Positions 9,501 through 19,205 are shown, counted from the first letter of the stretch. The stretch: 64,000 bases of DNA from Haliclystus octoradiatus (GCA_916610825.1 OU744451.1:13623405-13687404), one strand, 5' to 3'. Notes: generated by a model not told the origin, from the letters alone. Numbers and translations are program-made.

Positions 9501-12345
9501 TGTCTCCTGTGAATCCAATCTGTTGCTCTCTGAAACCAATGAAGACCTTGAACAATGAGTTTAGTAAATCTGGCCCCTTTTCCAATGCTTTAGCTACTGA
9601 TTGTCCACGGTAGATCTTTGCAGAGTTCCAAACTACTCTTTTGGGAGTTGATGCACTATCATCTCTTTCAACTAGATGGTGTTCTAAGTAATGGGCCATT
9701 TCTCCTTCTTTGAGTTCTACCTTTTTCACAAATCCAGATTCTATTACTTCTTGAATTGCTCTTTGGTAGTCCTCCAATTTGTTTGTTTCTTGCAGTCGTT
9801 TTACTTTCCTCTTAAGATTGGTTGAAACTTCTTTGTAATTATTTGGTAGTCCTTCTGGATAGCCAGGTTTCCAAGGTAATCTGACTTCTATTCTCCCATC
9901 TTCATTGATTGTCGTGTTTTCTTTTGCTATCTTTATAAATCTAGCTTCTTCGATTTCCTTATCTGTACAAACACAGCGTTGCGTTGTGTTAACACCAACC
10001 AAATCTGACATCATTAGTGTGCTCATATTTTCAGTAGATGATATGTCTGTTTCTTCTGCTAGTGTGACTGATGTGACTTTTCTTGTTGCTCCTGACTTCT
10101 TACTGACATGAGTTGTTCCACCAACGATTGTCCATCCTAATGGAAACTCGATTCCAATTGGGGCTGATTTGCTGCTCTCTTTCGTCATTCTTTGTAATTC
10201 TGTGTGTAACTCTTGAGCATCTCTCCCAATGATAACATCAATCTCACCACCATCTGTGTCTACAACTTCCTTGATTTGATTCAAATGTTCATTTTTTGCA
10301 AAGAATTCTTTGTGAAGTGATGCTGCTGCGCCACATGGTCTTTTCATTGCATAAGCTGTAATTCTTCCTTTCTCTGCCATGGGCTCCAAACGTCCTACAG
10401 TGAGTTCATACTTCTGTGTGACTTCTTTATGATGGCTTCCTCCAACGACTTCATAATGAATAGTAGTGTCTTCACCTTGAAGGCCTAATGATTCTACAAA
10501 GTTTCTTCGAACCAGAGTTGTATCAGCACCTCCATCCATCAAACATGTTGCAGCTCTAATTTGTGTTGTACCATCAGCATTTTTATAACCAGTTTTTATC
10601 CAGATCTTTAGTACAGGTAGTCTTGTTGCTGTAGATTCTTGTGAACTGTTGAGACGTTTCGTTGTTGTGTTAGTTGATGCTGTCCTCTGTGTGATATTGG
10701 CTGTTGAGGCTTCTTGATTTGAATATGTACTTCTGTGCAGTAAACTGTGATGTTTCTTTCTACAATGTTGACATGTTACTTCTGATTTGCATTGTGGTCT
10801 AATGTGACCCTTTCCAAGACATCCAAAGCAATGGCCTTTGCTTTTACAGTATTCAGATCTCTCTGCTACTTCAAATTCTTTGAACTTGTTACAATCTTCT
10901 AATCCATGTTTTCCATTGTTACACAGTTGACAATTGAGGTCATTGGTTGTTTGCAAGACGTTGACTTTTGCTTCTTTGAAGTTCCTTGACTCTTTCTTTG
11001 ATAATGTTTGCTGTTTCTTTTCTGTTCTGTAAGAATTTGATGATAACAGTCTTCTTTCCAAGAATTCTAAAATATAGTCGGCTGAGAGTTCTTCTTCTTT
11101 CATGTTCATTTTTCTTGCGATTCTGTTTTCTTGTGCCAACTGGTCTTCAATTTGATCTTCGAATTCCGCTCCTGTCTTTCTCTTCAAATCTTTGATGAAT
11201 TCCTCATCTTCTGTACGGTTTCCTTTCCCAAAATCTTTTAGGTACATCATATGCGTACGTATTGTTGTGACAAATGTTTGGATTACGTTTTGGTCTTTAT
11301 CTTGTATAGGTTTTAATTTTCGGAAATTCCACATCAGTTCATCAGATATTTTTTTGTCAGTTACAACTAACTTTAACGCTTTCCATGCTTCGACTAATGT
11401 TGAGCGTCCTTCAATAGTTGTATGGTAAGACTGTGGTATTGATTTTTCAAGCCATTGTAGCTTGACATCATCATCCAAAACTCCGGCATTGTTCATTGCT
11501 GAAGTAAATCGCTTTTGGAAGGTTGGAAATCCTTTAAATTCTCCATTCCATGAATTGGGGGTGAATCCAGCTAAACGAATAGATGTTTTGTTTGAGTGTG
11601 TTGCCTTGCCCTCTATGTTAATTGCTCTGATGGCTGCAACTGCAGCAGCTTCAGCTGCTGTTTTTGATAAATCTTTGAGTAATTCTATTGTGATTATGTT
11701 GTCATCTCTTTTGGTTGCATTTCCACTTTCGTTTTCTTTGCTTTGTTGCCCCTCTTCATGGGTGAGTTCATCCTGATGTCTTTGATTTCCTGCTGTGATT
11801 TCTTTTTCTTTGTTATTTTCTGTTGGTCTTTCTCTTTCTACAACAGAGTCTGCGTCGTCTCCGTCGTTGTTTACATCGGTGACGTCATTTTGATCATTTT
11901 GTTCGAAAGAGGCTGATTCATGATGGCTGCTTTCACCTCCTGCGTTTTCTTCATTAATGTTTACTTGATTATTTTGCGTTGCGGCGGCGATCTCTAACGC
12001 GCGTTTGTGAGTTTTTTCTGCTTCATTTTCTTCAAGTTCATGGATCATCTTCGTAGTTTCTGCTCTGATTTCAAAGTGAAGTTTTCTGCATTCATCAACT
12101 CTGTGATCTATTTCCAATTCTAATTGGCCATTTAAAGCGTTATTTTCATCGAGCACGTCTAGGTAAGTCGACGCTGTTTCTTCTACTTGTTTTCTAGCTT
12201 CAGTTACCTTGAATAGTATTGACTTCCAAGTGCCTATTGCTACAAATTCTTGTTCTTTTATCGTTGTAAATTCTTCTATTTCTCTATTATAAGCCTTTGA
12301 TCTCCTCTCAAATCTCCTCCGAATCGCTTCAGCGTCGTCGGCCAT
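6577..12345 (-). CDS. BEL/Pao gag-pol polyprotein, apparently intact
   Basis: The 1922-residue polyprotein supplies all enzymes for retrotransposition. In order are an N-terminal coiled-coil-rich part, a gag domain (DUF1759-like, about residues 255-370), zinc knuckles with CxxC and CxxCxGKGHxxxxC patterns (about 480-535), a retropepsin-like protease (LMDGGADTTL, about 600), reverse transcriptase with YMDD (about 1025), RNase H (ELHAFSDGG, about 1206), an integrase HHCC zinc finger (about 1525-1565), and an integrase core with VDFFGP, YSDNGPN and HHNGVVE (about 1594, 1667 and 1713) carrying the D, D, E residues. A basic C-terminal tail follows. The Pao-type order and lack of env fit the family. 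There is no internal stop or frameshift. The start lies 67 bp inside the 5' LTR. Confidence 0.95.
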   Translation of the reverse strand: MADDAEAIRRRFERRSKAYNREIEEFTTIKEQEFVAIGTWKSILFKVTEARKQVEETASTYLDVLDENNALNGQLELEIDHRVDECRKLHFEIRAETTKMIHELEENEAEKTHKRALEIAAATQNNQVNINEENAGGESSHHESASFEQNDQNDVTDVNNDGDDADSVVERERPTENNKEKEITAGNQRHQDELTHEEGQQSKENESGNATKRDDNIITIELLKDLSKTAAEAAAVAAIRAINIEGKATHSNKTSIRLAGFTPNSWNGEFKGFPTFQKRFTSAMNNAGVLDDDVKLQWLEKSIPQSYHTTIEGRSTLVEAWKALKLVVTDKKISDELMWNFRKLKPIQDKDQNVIQTFVTTIRTHMMYLKDFGKGNRTEDEEFIKDLKRKTGAEFEDQIEDQLAQENRIARKMNMKEEELSADYILEFLERRLLSSNSYRTEKKQQTLSKKESRNFKEAKVNVLQTTNDLNCQLCNNGKHGLEDCNKFKEFEVAERSEYCKSKGHCFGCLGKGHIRPQCKSEVTCQHCRKKHHSLLHRSTYSNQEASTANITQRTASTNTTTKRLNSSQESTATRLPVLKIWIKTGYKNADGTTQIRAATCLMDGGADTTLVRRNFVESLGLQGEDTTIHYEVVGGSHHKEVTQKYELTVGRLEPMAEKGRITAYAMKRPCGAAASLHKEFFAKNEHLNQIKEVVDTDGGEIDVIIGRDAQELHTELQRMTKESSKSAPIGIEFPLGWTIVGGTTHVSKKSGATRKVTSVTLAEETDISSTENMSTLMMSDLVGVNTTQRCVCTDKEIEEARFIKIAKENTTINEDGRIEVRLPWKPGYPEGLPNNYKEVSTNLKRKVKRLQETNKLEDYQRAIQEVIESGFVKKVELKEGEMAHYLEHHLVERDDSASTPKRVVWNSAKIYRGQSVAKALEKGPDLLNSLFKVFIGFREQQIGFTGDIRKMFNMISISEEDRKYHRFLWIEEGNENPTAYEWQRLVFGDPPSPDLSQESLHYLATKFGKDYPIGSSIVKNHIYMDDVASSRNQPREAEQVIKETTQLLSKAKFEIKKWHSNSIELEEKMNKKIEDSNNLSENRDTTILGHYWEKDIDTISLKLKKLPKIEIDASSKTQEHKLSKRIILSMIAKVWDPLGILSPALVNLRIPLQQLWRKKYDWDTAIVGEDADDWVDRFKQLEGKLSTKIERCITEENNTELPELHAFSDGGDKAFGTCVYLRQKREDGTFNVHFVAAKSFVTPVKGWTIPRTELVATLVMSRLVKNIVSALMIKPSTISYWVDSKVVLHWIRSRTPQMKAFVEARINEIQETTKIEDFHYVPSKENAADALTKPNNVDLEQWHQGPKFLQEKIIPEFETANITKEIELRKDLTEIKPERKKRKKKTCIAKKVNAYFSVANTITKMSDEECKQILQIAADSNSMEEAINKISEKSNKTDHKGGKMKIYQALQRNTNFDDKNFKKLCPFIDDEDKIYRLGGRLEHLKDFKPDLAAPIIIPKCKRNKENDHYTNHKKVINMVTKEFHEQTGHCGVNRTRSAIEQSGLWIIGVNRILKTIGKNCLYCRRRKRPLLEQKMGQLPSFRLDCDKPAFWSSAVDFFGPLKTKLYRGTVKDAHVALFVCTVTRAIHLEFCYDQEGGEGLSTEKFLMALRRFVSLKGIQPVQLYSDNGPNLIGASPKVEKLVKEWDIKVLENGIKGNGFQWLWNCPTASHHNGVVETFVNLVRKALDAMADCYNNTLKPDEWMTALAEVAYLINSRPLWPNSSADPIDMNEIITPNSLLYGHHLTLPQPQDENKIHPKDRMASIQKRIQIFWNYWSSNMPNRLLCRNKWFSQRRNLEVGDIVLEKKNNLNGITPRAIWPVAMVTETFPGTDGLVRKVKIQNKAGSYDRPIAKLILLATKEEIDAKAINGTEEILAGIKRIR

Positions 12346-12412
12346 TCTTGATTAATTTCTTTTTATTTCTAATTTCTTTATCGAGACTTTAATTCGAACT
12401 ATGATTCGAAAC

Positions 12413-12779
12413 TGTTTTGCCAATTTTGAAAATCCTTATTCACATATTAATTGACTTCTTATTTGAGTATGAGGGTTCGAATACGGGGTCGAATACAAAC
12501 ACACGGACGATTCATAAGTTCATAACAATTTATTTCGTAATCATCTCATGTTTCAATATATATAATTTCTAAAATGTTGTATGATTTCGTTTCGAATGTA
12601 GCTTCTCATACTGAAGTTTCTGAATTAGTCTAGGCTTTTCTAAAGGTATATTTTGCTTACATAATCAAAATTATTTTTAAAATATTTCGCAAGCTATAAA
12701 AATAACATAATGACGTAAATCAACACAAATAACATGACGTTTATATTAAAAAAATGGCGGATATAAGATTAATCGATCA
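12413..12779 (-). repeat. 5' LTR of the BEL/Pao element
   Basis: This is the promoter-side LTR for the minus-strand element, the same length as 6140-6506 and identical by eye. The sequence just inside it on the minus strand begins GTTTCGAATCATAG; it would be the primer-binding site, but I cannot assign the tRNA. Confidence 0.92.
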
Positions 12780-12834
12780 TATCATAAGCATAAACAACAA
12801 ACTACTTCTGTTCTTTTTTATATTTCTATACTAT

Positions 12835-12919
12835 CAACTCGTGTCAGCCTCAATTCAACTTGTATCAGCTTCATAAAAACATATCAAAATAACAGCTAAC
12901 TTCATCGCTCTGGATGCAT
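12835..12919 (+). repeat. Subterminal direct repeat, copy 2
   Basis: It matches 5980-6063 with few differences and belongs to the right end of the inverted-repeat element. Confidence 0.85.
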
Positions 12920-13151
12920 ACATTATTGCGCTTGCCTCGCAAAATATGTTATCCTACATATTCCCCTTATAATTTTGATGAGCAATGAAGTAAAGGCAAT
13001 CGTGAAAGCCTACATGTTGCAGCACGCTACTCTGTGTTGCTGACTTGAATATTGCAGTTAGTTAACTACGACAAACGCCATTACTGAATGCGATTAAGTT
13101 GACGATAGACGCAAAAGCAATATTACGTGGAAACGTAACCGCGCTCGTACT

Positions 13152-13211
13152 ATTGAAAAAAGTAGACTGGATACTAAATAGAGCTGACGCGAGTTGAATT
13201 TTCCGTTTACC
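13152..13211 (-). repeat. Right terminal inverted repeat
   Basis: This is the inverted partner of 1098-1157. It ends ...TTCCGTTTACC and is followed by the 9-bp duplication CCCGTAGTA. Confidence 0.85.
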
Positions 13212-13220
13212 CCCGTAGTA
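13212..13220. repeat. Target-site duplication CCCGTAGTA (right copy)
   Basis: Exact copy of 1089-1097. Confidence 0.8.
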
Positions 13221-13377
13221 CCACCATCACAGCATGGAGCCAAACAACATGGAGTCGATCATATCAAATACAAAAGCTAGTTATAGATCTTAATAAGGTC
13301 CAAGAACATGATCTTTCTTGCACATTAAATTTCTATTAATCAGACATCTAAAGAAACGTTTTCAATAAAGTATTCCA

Positions 13378-13460
13378 TAGCCTGCTCGCAGACTCACTGC
13401 CAAAATATGTTTCTACTCTTGTGAAGTTTACATTTTGATAGTGAGTCTGCGATCAGGCTA
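13378..13460. mobile_element. 83-bp hairpin MITE
   Basis: Arms of 21 bp (TAGCCTGCTCGCAGACTCACT and its inverse, one mismatch) enclose 41 bp. The flanks AGTATTCCA (13369-13377) and AGTATCCCA (13461-13469) look like a 9-bp target duplication with one change. It is a miniature inverted-repeat element about 0.6 kb upstream of the ankyrin gene. Confidence 0.7.
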
Positions 13461-14046
13461 AGTATCCCACTCTTGCTGTAGTCATTGCAATGCTCTGAGC
13501 TAGGCCTTGAATGCGTTATTAACTTAATTATTCTGCTATTTTCTTTTGTCGATATTTGTTTAGTAAATAAAGCATGATACCGTATTTTGTAAAGCAGTTA
13601 TTCTATAGCCTCGAGCCCGTGTTAAACTATAAATGGAATAACCACATAAGATTCTATTTGGTTTCTGTGTTTTTCACTAGATCGCAGATATTTAACTTCT
13701 TCTTATTTCTGTAAAACAACAATGGTTGGTGATATGATTAATTCGTATAGCAATTTCTGGAGTTGTAACACAATAAAATCGACTTCTATCGTCATGCGAC
13801 ACTGTCGTTAGAACCGCACCTGACCAGACCATCAAACGGGCCTTCACCAATCAATGCACGATGACTTGCGGTTACATGTAAGGAACAAAACGTAGACTGA
13901 TGATCACTGAAGAGTTTCAAGTGGCGATGAAAAGATCTGCAGAACAGATCAATTACAACGCTGTCATGAGTTTTACCCAGCGTGCGTACGTTTGATCAAT
14001 AAACCGGAGCTAGTCATACATATCGAAGAGAGCATCTCATAAGATA
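13461..14046. other. Upstream region of the ankyrin gene
   Basis: No open frame of note. The 5' UTR and promoter of the gene starting at 14047 probably lie here, but I see no convincing TATA box or initiator that fixes the transcription start. Confidence 0.35.
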
Positions 14047-14477
14047 ATGGAGCAGAGAGATGACTATAAACGACGAGATGTCAAACCACGGCCTTCGCGA
14101 CAACGTCGTTTATCAGCCCCTGCGTTGATGTTCTTTCATCCATCGAATGGTGCTGTTGCTAGGGATGCTCGCAGTGACTACCATCATTCTGAACATTCTC
14201 AACACGATAAGTGCGGGTCTTTCAAAAGCGTACTGAAGAGACGACCTCGAAGCTCTCCTGACCTAGCTAAGGCACACCACGTGCGATTCAAGCTACAACC
14301 AGAAGGATATACAAAAGAACTGGATAGCTTTGTAGTTATTAATCGCTTTGATGATAGAAAAACAACTGACTATCTTAGCTTCAGTGATGGTGATGATGAC
14401 GATGATGACGAACATGGTAATGACAATGTTTTTACAAAAGATGCATTAAAAGTCACTGAGGTACCAGCAGAAGCAGT

Positions 14478-14515
<38 letters not shown>

Positions 14516-14774
14516 ATGGTACCGAGAAGTATAGACCATGGCACGTACTAAAAAGAAAATTAACGAAAAGGGAAAAGAGACCTCAAATCATCAAAGAACG
14601 TACCCATGATGAACAAACTGATGTTAGGAAACGAAGCGATGATATCAATGGTGGTTGCGATACCAATAACAACACAAGCGATATAGGAACTGGTCAAACT
14701 AAAAGAAAGCAAAGACACAGCATGACTGGCCAATCCAATTCATTACCAAAGGAAATGAGTCTCATCTCTAAAAG
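14047..14774 (+). CDS. Ankyrin-protein gene, exon 1
   Basis: It holds the start codon ATG at 14047 and encodes the basic N-terminus, the RVxF-like motif, the acidic tract and the polyalanine run. It ends in phase 2 at a GTAACA donor. Confidence 0.75.
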
Positions 14775-15942
14775 GTAACATAATATACAATCACTGTATT
14801 CAACACTCTAAGGAATTCTTAGTCTGTGCTGTATCGTGGTTATAATTGTGGTGACTGTATCAATGCAGACAAGTCATTTTACGCTGATTTTATGGTCATT
14901 TCTTAACTGTGTTTACAACTTGACTTTGTTCGTTCATGAAACCACAGCAGCTTATTGAAATGTAGGGAACTGCTGCTTTGCGGTCAAGCCAACAATCGAT
15001 TTGATTGATTGATTACTTTCAGTGCCAATTATAGTCATTGTAAAGTGTACATTCACAAACACAACGAATGCCGCACTCAAATTATTTCTCTTTTATTACC
15101 AACTTGCAGTCCATAGACCATTTGATAGCTTATACCTGTGAATGAGATTGTATCGCATTCCCACCATCAAAATCAAATCCGATTAAAGTTGTAGTTAGAT
15201 GTGGATCAATTTCTCATTGGCTGTCCTTTTATTTTTGTTGAACTGCAATTTTTGATTTTCAAACTGGAATATATTCAATCAGATTTAACAATCTTGCTAC
15301 TATTCTAACTCAAATTAGACCTATAATTTCCCATGTCTTGGGCTTGACATCTGGCTGACAGTAAGAATCAACATCAGTTAATTAACCCCTCGTCTATAAT
15401 CCATCGTTCTATATATGAAGATGTAAGATGCTACTTAGTGAGCGGCATTCAAAGCCCATTCTCTACGGAATTGCAATCTTCGATCAATGCCGACATCATA
15501 ATTTACTTATATACGGGGCGATATACATGCAGAGGCGATTATGTCCCCGCAGGATGAAGGAGTCTATAATTAATTAATTAAATTGTTTGATTGACTAACT
15601 AATGTGTTATTCCCTCCGATTAGGATGATGACGCGCCCCGGATGGAAGAATGACCAACTCAATTCAGAAGGCGCATCCAATGCATCAGATACAATGCCTC
15701 TGTTGCATGTTGCTGCTGCCGAAGGCAACCATGATCTAGTGTCTGTACTGATTGATGTTGGTGTAGATCTTAACGAAACGGATTGTTATGGCTGGCCAGC
15801 CTTACACTATGCTATCTGCTCAGAACAGTATGAATGTGCGGCCCTTCTCATAAAAAATGGCGTTGATTTACATCACTATACAGATAATATCATGAGGCAC
15901 TATGTGAGGACAGTAAGGAAGGTGATCGTTGCTGCTTCATGA
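14047..15942 (+). CDS. Ankyrin-repeat protein, putative PP1 regulatory subunit (two exons)
   Basis: Exons 14047-14774 and 15624-15942 join in frame: the donor is AAAAG followed by GTAACA, the acceptor is CTCCGATTAG, and the split codon is AG plus G (Arg). The product has 348 residues. The N-terminal half is basic and low-complexity, with an RVxF-like PP1 docking motif HHVRF (about residues 78-82), an Asp-rich stretch and a 14-residue run almost entirely of Ala. The second exon encodes two ankyrin repeats (PLLHVAAAEGNHDLVSVLI and GWPALHYAICSEQYECAALL). An RVxF-type motif ahead of ankyrin repeats is known in PP1 regulators such as PPP1R27 and the MYPT proteins, so a role in targeting PP1 is inferred. 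The ankyrin block is short and the last repeat degenerates, so other small ankyrin proteins remain possible. Confidence 0.75.
14467..14514 (+). repeat. Coding GCA microsatellite (polyalanine)
   Basis: A nearly pure (GCA)n run is read as alanine within exon 1 of the ankyrin gene. Such runs are length-unstable, so allele differences in this protein segment are likely. Confidence 0.85.
14775..15623 (+). other. Intron of the ankyrin gene (849 bp)
   Basis: It begins GTAACA and ends TCCGATTAG. No coding signal or mobile element was noticed in it. Confidence 0.7.
15624..15942 (+). CDS. Ankyrin-protein gene, exon 2
   Basis: It starts one base into a split Arg codon and ends at TGA (15940-15942). 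It encodes two ankyrin repeats and a short basic tail. Confidence 0.75.
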
Positions 15943-16439
15943 TACCATTTAAATGCTACAGCCATCAATAGTATTATGTTGTAATTATACTCGTGCTGTT
16001 TTTATTTGTAAATAATATCTCTCCGACGATTTTCTATAAATACATTTGACGATACGGAATGCTTTTGCTACATGTAGTATTTACTTGTAGCATCACGTGA
16101 CCTAGAATGATGCAGCGACCGACACAGTCAATCTCCTTTACCAGATCATACAAAGATTATAACGGTCCCGACAGCCTCGCCGTTGGCGCCGCCTCGGATG
16201 GAAGCAGATCGTGTGTTGTAAATCAACTTTATCTTTATTGGATGATTTATGGTCTAATTGATCCGCTAATGTCTTTGATCAATCATGACCTAGGAACGAA
16301 TGAGATGATTTTACTATAATTTACTACTCGATCGTTTTGGGACCGTCCATTATGCTGGTTAGTTTGTTGCAGGTATTGCAATGCATCTCTTTATCAATTT
16401 CACTATATATGCAGTGCGTCAACCGGTAGTAATGATAAC

Positions 16440-16445
16440 AATAAA
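16440..16445 (+). terminator. Candidate polyadenylation signal AATAAA
   Basis: AATAAA lies about 500 bp after the stop codon of the ankyrin gene and is the first canonical signal I noticed there. Use is inferred. Confidence 0.3.
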
Positions 16446-16948
16446 TTCTAATTTGGCTATATCTACCCAATTTTAACTAATTATCTCTTTGTAATTGATT
16501 TAACTGAGTCATTTACAATTTTACAGTATCTAATATTTTACTAGGCAATAACCTATAAGAATGATTTAGCTTTATTACTTCAGAATAAACTGAATGACCA
16601 GATGTATCCGTATGCTTCCTCGAAAGGGAATGTTTCAACCAAGGTTTTAAACTCAGCAATAGCTTTGCATTTGGAGGATAAAGATAGATATTCCATAGTT
16701 CAAGTGCATATAAGAGAATGCTTCTTTTCCGTAGATGTTAAAGTTAAATTATCCAACCATCCCAAAGTCGAGTAATAATAAGTAGCGCCTGGTCATGTTA
16801 GGCTAGGTTTAGAAACTCTATAGAGTGCAGTGCAGAACAAAACTAGGACGTGTTTGTTGATAAGCCAATAACATCTAGTAACGCCCATGAAGCGTAGGAG
16901 TTATTATAAAGATAGAAACAATTCATAATTCAAATATTTAGTTAATTA

Positions 16949-17117
16949 CAGTTTAACCTGCTTAAGTGCAAGTCAAAATTGCCAACGGTTTTCATTGCAG
17001 TTATCCGAAATTGTTTACCAAGGACTTGAGCAGAAAATTGTTTAACGGGTTTCAAAGCCAGGTTGCAGATAAGCGGGAATTTCATTTATCCGAATTGTAC
17101 ATTAGCGGGTTACACTG
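16949..17117. mobile_element. Mariner/Tc1-like MITE with TA duplication
   Basis: The ends CAGTTTAACCTGCTTAAGTG and the inverse of CAGTGTAACCCGCTAATGTA are imperfect inverted repeats flanked by TA on both sides (16947-16948, 17118-17119). It is about 170 bp with no coding capacity. The form fits an old mariner-like miniature element. Confidence 0.65.
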
Positions 17118-17119
17118 TA

Positions 17120-18850
17120 TATTCCGTAAATCATATAGAATAAATTCGAAGGATTTAACATCGTTCAATGATCTAAGAGGTTAATTAGTTCAATTAACGA
17201 TTGAAAGTAATATTTCCTTTCATAGAAAGACGATAGAGTACCTGAAGTTAATCGATTCTACTCTTTGGGAAAAAGGAGTGAGTAAAACAGTACATGAACA
17301 AAATAATAACGATTGCACTGGTAGATAATCCTCTTTTAGTAAAATGAAATTGGCGACTTCTTATACACCAACATGATAACATCATTTACCATTGGTCAAC
17401 CTTCTACTTCGTTTTGATACATATATGTAATATTTATCTACATCATATCCCTTTATACAGGCATTGTTACTATAGCTATACCGACCGTATATATATGCAA
17501 TAACCGCATTTGTTGGATATTCCAGGTTGTCGTCTGGGGGAGAGGACGTCGTGATTGTATTCTATAAATGAGCTACTATACGGTACCGTTGCTGCATTTA
17601 ACACTATATATGATTTAAAGTTGATTATTTCACCATTGTTAATAATTATTCTTAAGTCACTGCATTCGTATTGCGTACTACATTATAATAACATGGTTTT
17701 AAAATGGTTATATATTCGTTGAAATCAATCGTCTTTGCTGATTGTTACTCAGGCAGCAATAAAAACAAGCGATTGATCGCAGATACAGTAGATATCACTG
17801 GTCGTTCATTGTTAGAATATCTAGCAATAATCTCATCAACTTCAGAAGACCTACAGAAGAGGAAATAATTGTGTAAATCATGGTGTAAAATACGGAAAGA
17901 AGTCAACGGAATAAATCTAGTAACGAATGGTAACGTGTTTCTCGTCTTTGTAGATTCAAACTAAACAACATGAGATGACAAAAAGAGATGTTATGTTATA
18001 TGTCCCAATCATGTTTATCTGCAACGTATACCCGTAAGAATCAACATTCGAATGAAAACGATTATAGAATCATATCTATGATAATAATTTAAAAATAAAT
18101 TTTATTATATATTAATCAGTGTGATTCATTCAATCATATATTAAAATTCAGAATGTTTCAAATTGCAGATTTGAAATGGTGGAAGATTTGAAGCGCGGGG
18201 TTGAAGTTTCCTATATATATATACTTTATAAAGCTTTCTTGGCATGATTGTTGGAATGATTGTTGAAAATAGAAACAAACTAATTTTCTTCTATTTGAAT
18301 AAGTTCCATTTGAAACTGTACTTGTTGATGATTTACTATAGTGTTCAATATCTATATCAAAGGCAAAGGGACCTCAGCACAACATTTGTGGTAGTTTTGT
18401 TAAATAATAAACAGAATAATTCATGAGCGTTTGGAAATTGATTTATTTCTAAATCAATACTATATCTCCGCACTCCCATGAATGAGCTCCATCAGAGTTC
18501 TCGAATATATTGTTCTTCAGGGGGATGGGATAACATTCATTTTAGTTGAAAACAAATGCAGATTTTATTCCCCGGTTTTCGCTTAGGAATATAAGACAAT
18601 ACCACAGGAGAAATTCCGGGAAGCTAAATTCTCTACATATTGAGGGTTAAATTGGATACACACAGGTCACAAATGTGCTCAATGTTAGGTAAAACAGAGC
18701 ACAACATAGACGAGGCAAAACAGGAAGATAGGAAAAGCTTTTGCCTCACCCTTGCTTCCTATTCTAGAATCATATTTTCAAAAGAGAACTGAGAATCGGG
18801 TCTATGAGACACGTAAGATTATGCAGCACGCACGACAAGTAGCAAATCGG
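17120..18850. other. No gene recognised
   Basis: AT-rich sequence with only short, unrelated open frames. The last coding exon of the minus-strand KNL1-like gene should lie below 19098, possibly here, but I could not find one with the required phase. Confidence 0.4.
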
Positions 18851-18854
18851 GAAA

Positions 18855-19034
18855 CTAGGCTACTGCTACCAATAACCAACGCAACTGCTACCAATAACCT
18901 AGGCGACTTCTGATAATAACTTAGGCGACTGCTACCACTAAATTAGGCAACTACTACTGATAAACTAGGCGACTGCTACCACTAAATTAGGCAACTACTA
19001 CTGATAAACTAGGCGACTGCTACCAATAAACTAG
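18855..19034. repeat. 22-bp minisatellite array
   Basis: About eight degenerate tandem copies of a 22-bp unit, in two alternating variants: TAGGCGACTGCTACCACTAA and TAGGCAACTACTACTGATAA. The array lies just downstream of the KNL1-like exon 19098-19205. Confidence 0.85.
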
Positions 19035-19097
19035 TCAACTGGTTCCATTGCGCTGTAAGCAGGATATCATAGTTGAGACTGACAGTTGCATACTTAC

Positions 19098-19205
19098 ATA
19101 TTATTACCACATCGATGCTGATATGAAAGTTGTACACTCGGTTTAGGTATTGGCGATGATTTTGCAGAATCAAGTATTTCACCACATAAATCAAAATCTG
19201 TCATA
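19098..19205 (-). CDS. KNL1: KNL1-like gene, RWD-like exon (last one found)
   Basis: The exon lies between acceptor GCCAATAG and donor GTAAGT, enters and leaves in phase 2, and reads MTDFDLCGEILDSAKSSPIP and onward. It follows 19555-19655 in phase and resembles the last beta strands of the KNL1 RWD tandem. The next exon was not found. Confidence 0.5.

Larger units (their letters stand above)
6140..12779 (-). mobile_element. Intact BEL/Pao LTR retrotransposon, minus strand
   Basis: The element is 6640 bp, bounded by two 367-bp LTRs (TG...CA) that look identical by eye and by the 5-bp duplication TATCA. It has a single uninterrupted gag-pol frame of 1922 codons. The purine-rich stretch next to the left (3') LTR, read on the minus strand as AAGGGGGAG, is a good polypurine tract. 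Identical LTRs and an open frame indicate recent insertion and possible activity. It is nested in the 1098-13211 DNA element. Confidence 0.93.
1098..13211. mobile_element. Large DNA transposon with inverted termini and 9-bp TSD
   Basis: The two ends are inverted copies of about 60 bp (1098-1157 and 13152-13211), starting GGTAAACGGAAAATTCAACT, and are flanked by the exact 9-bp duplication CCCGTAGTA. A BEL/Pao retrotransposon with its own duplication (6140-12779) is nested inside; without it the element is about 5.5 kb. Near both ends the motif TCAACTCG(C/T)GTCAGC recurs, which could be transposase-binding sites. A 9-bp duplication is known for Mutator-like elements and 8-9 bp for Merlin. I see no recognisable transposase, only one possible exon at 5363-5637, so the superfamily is undecided and the copy may be non-autonomous. 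Confidence 0.75.

Noticed and set aside
8195-11776. Plus-strand open frames across the BEL/Pao element
   Set aside because: They are antisense shadows of the 1922-codon gag-pol frame.
18855-19034. CRISPR-like regular repeats
   Set aside because: The 22-bp units are contiguous with no unique spacers, and the genome is eukaryotic; it is a minisatellite.
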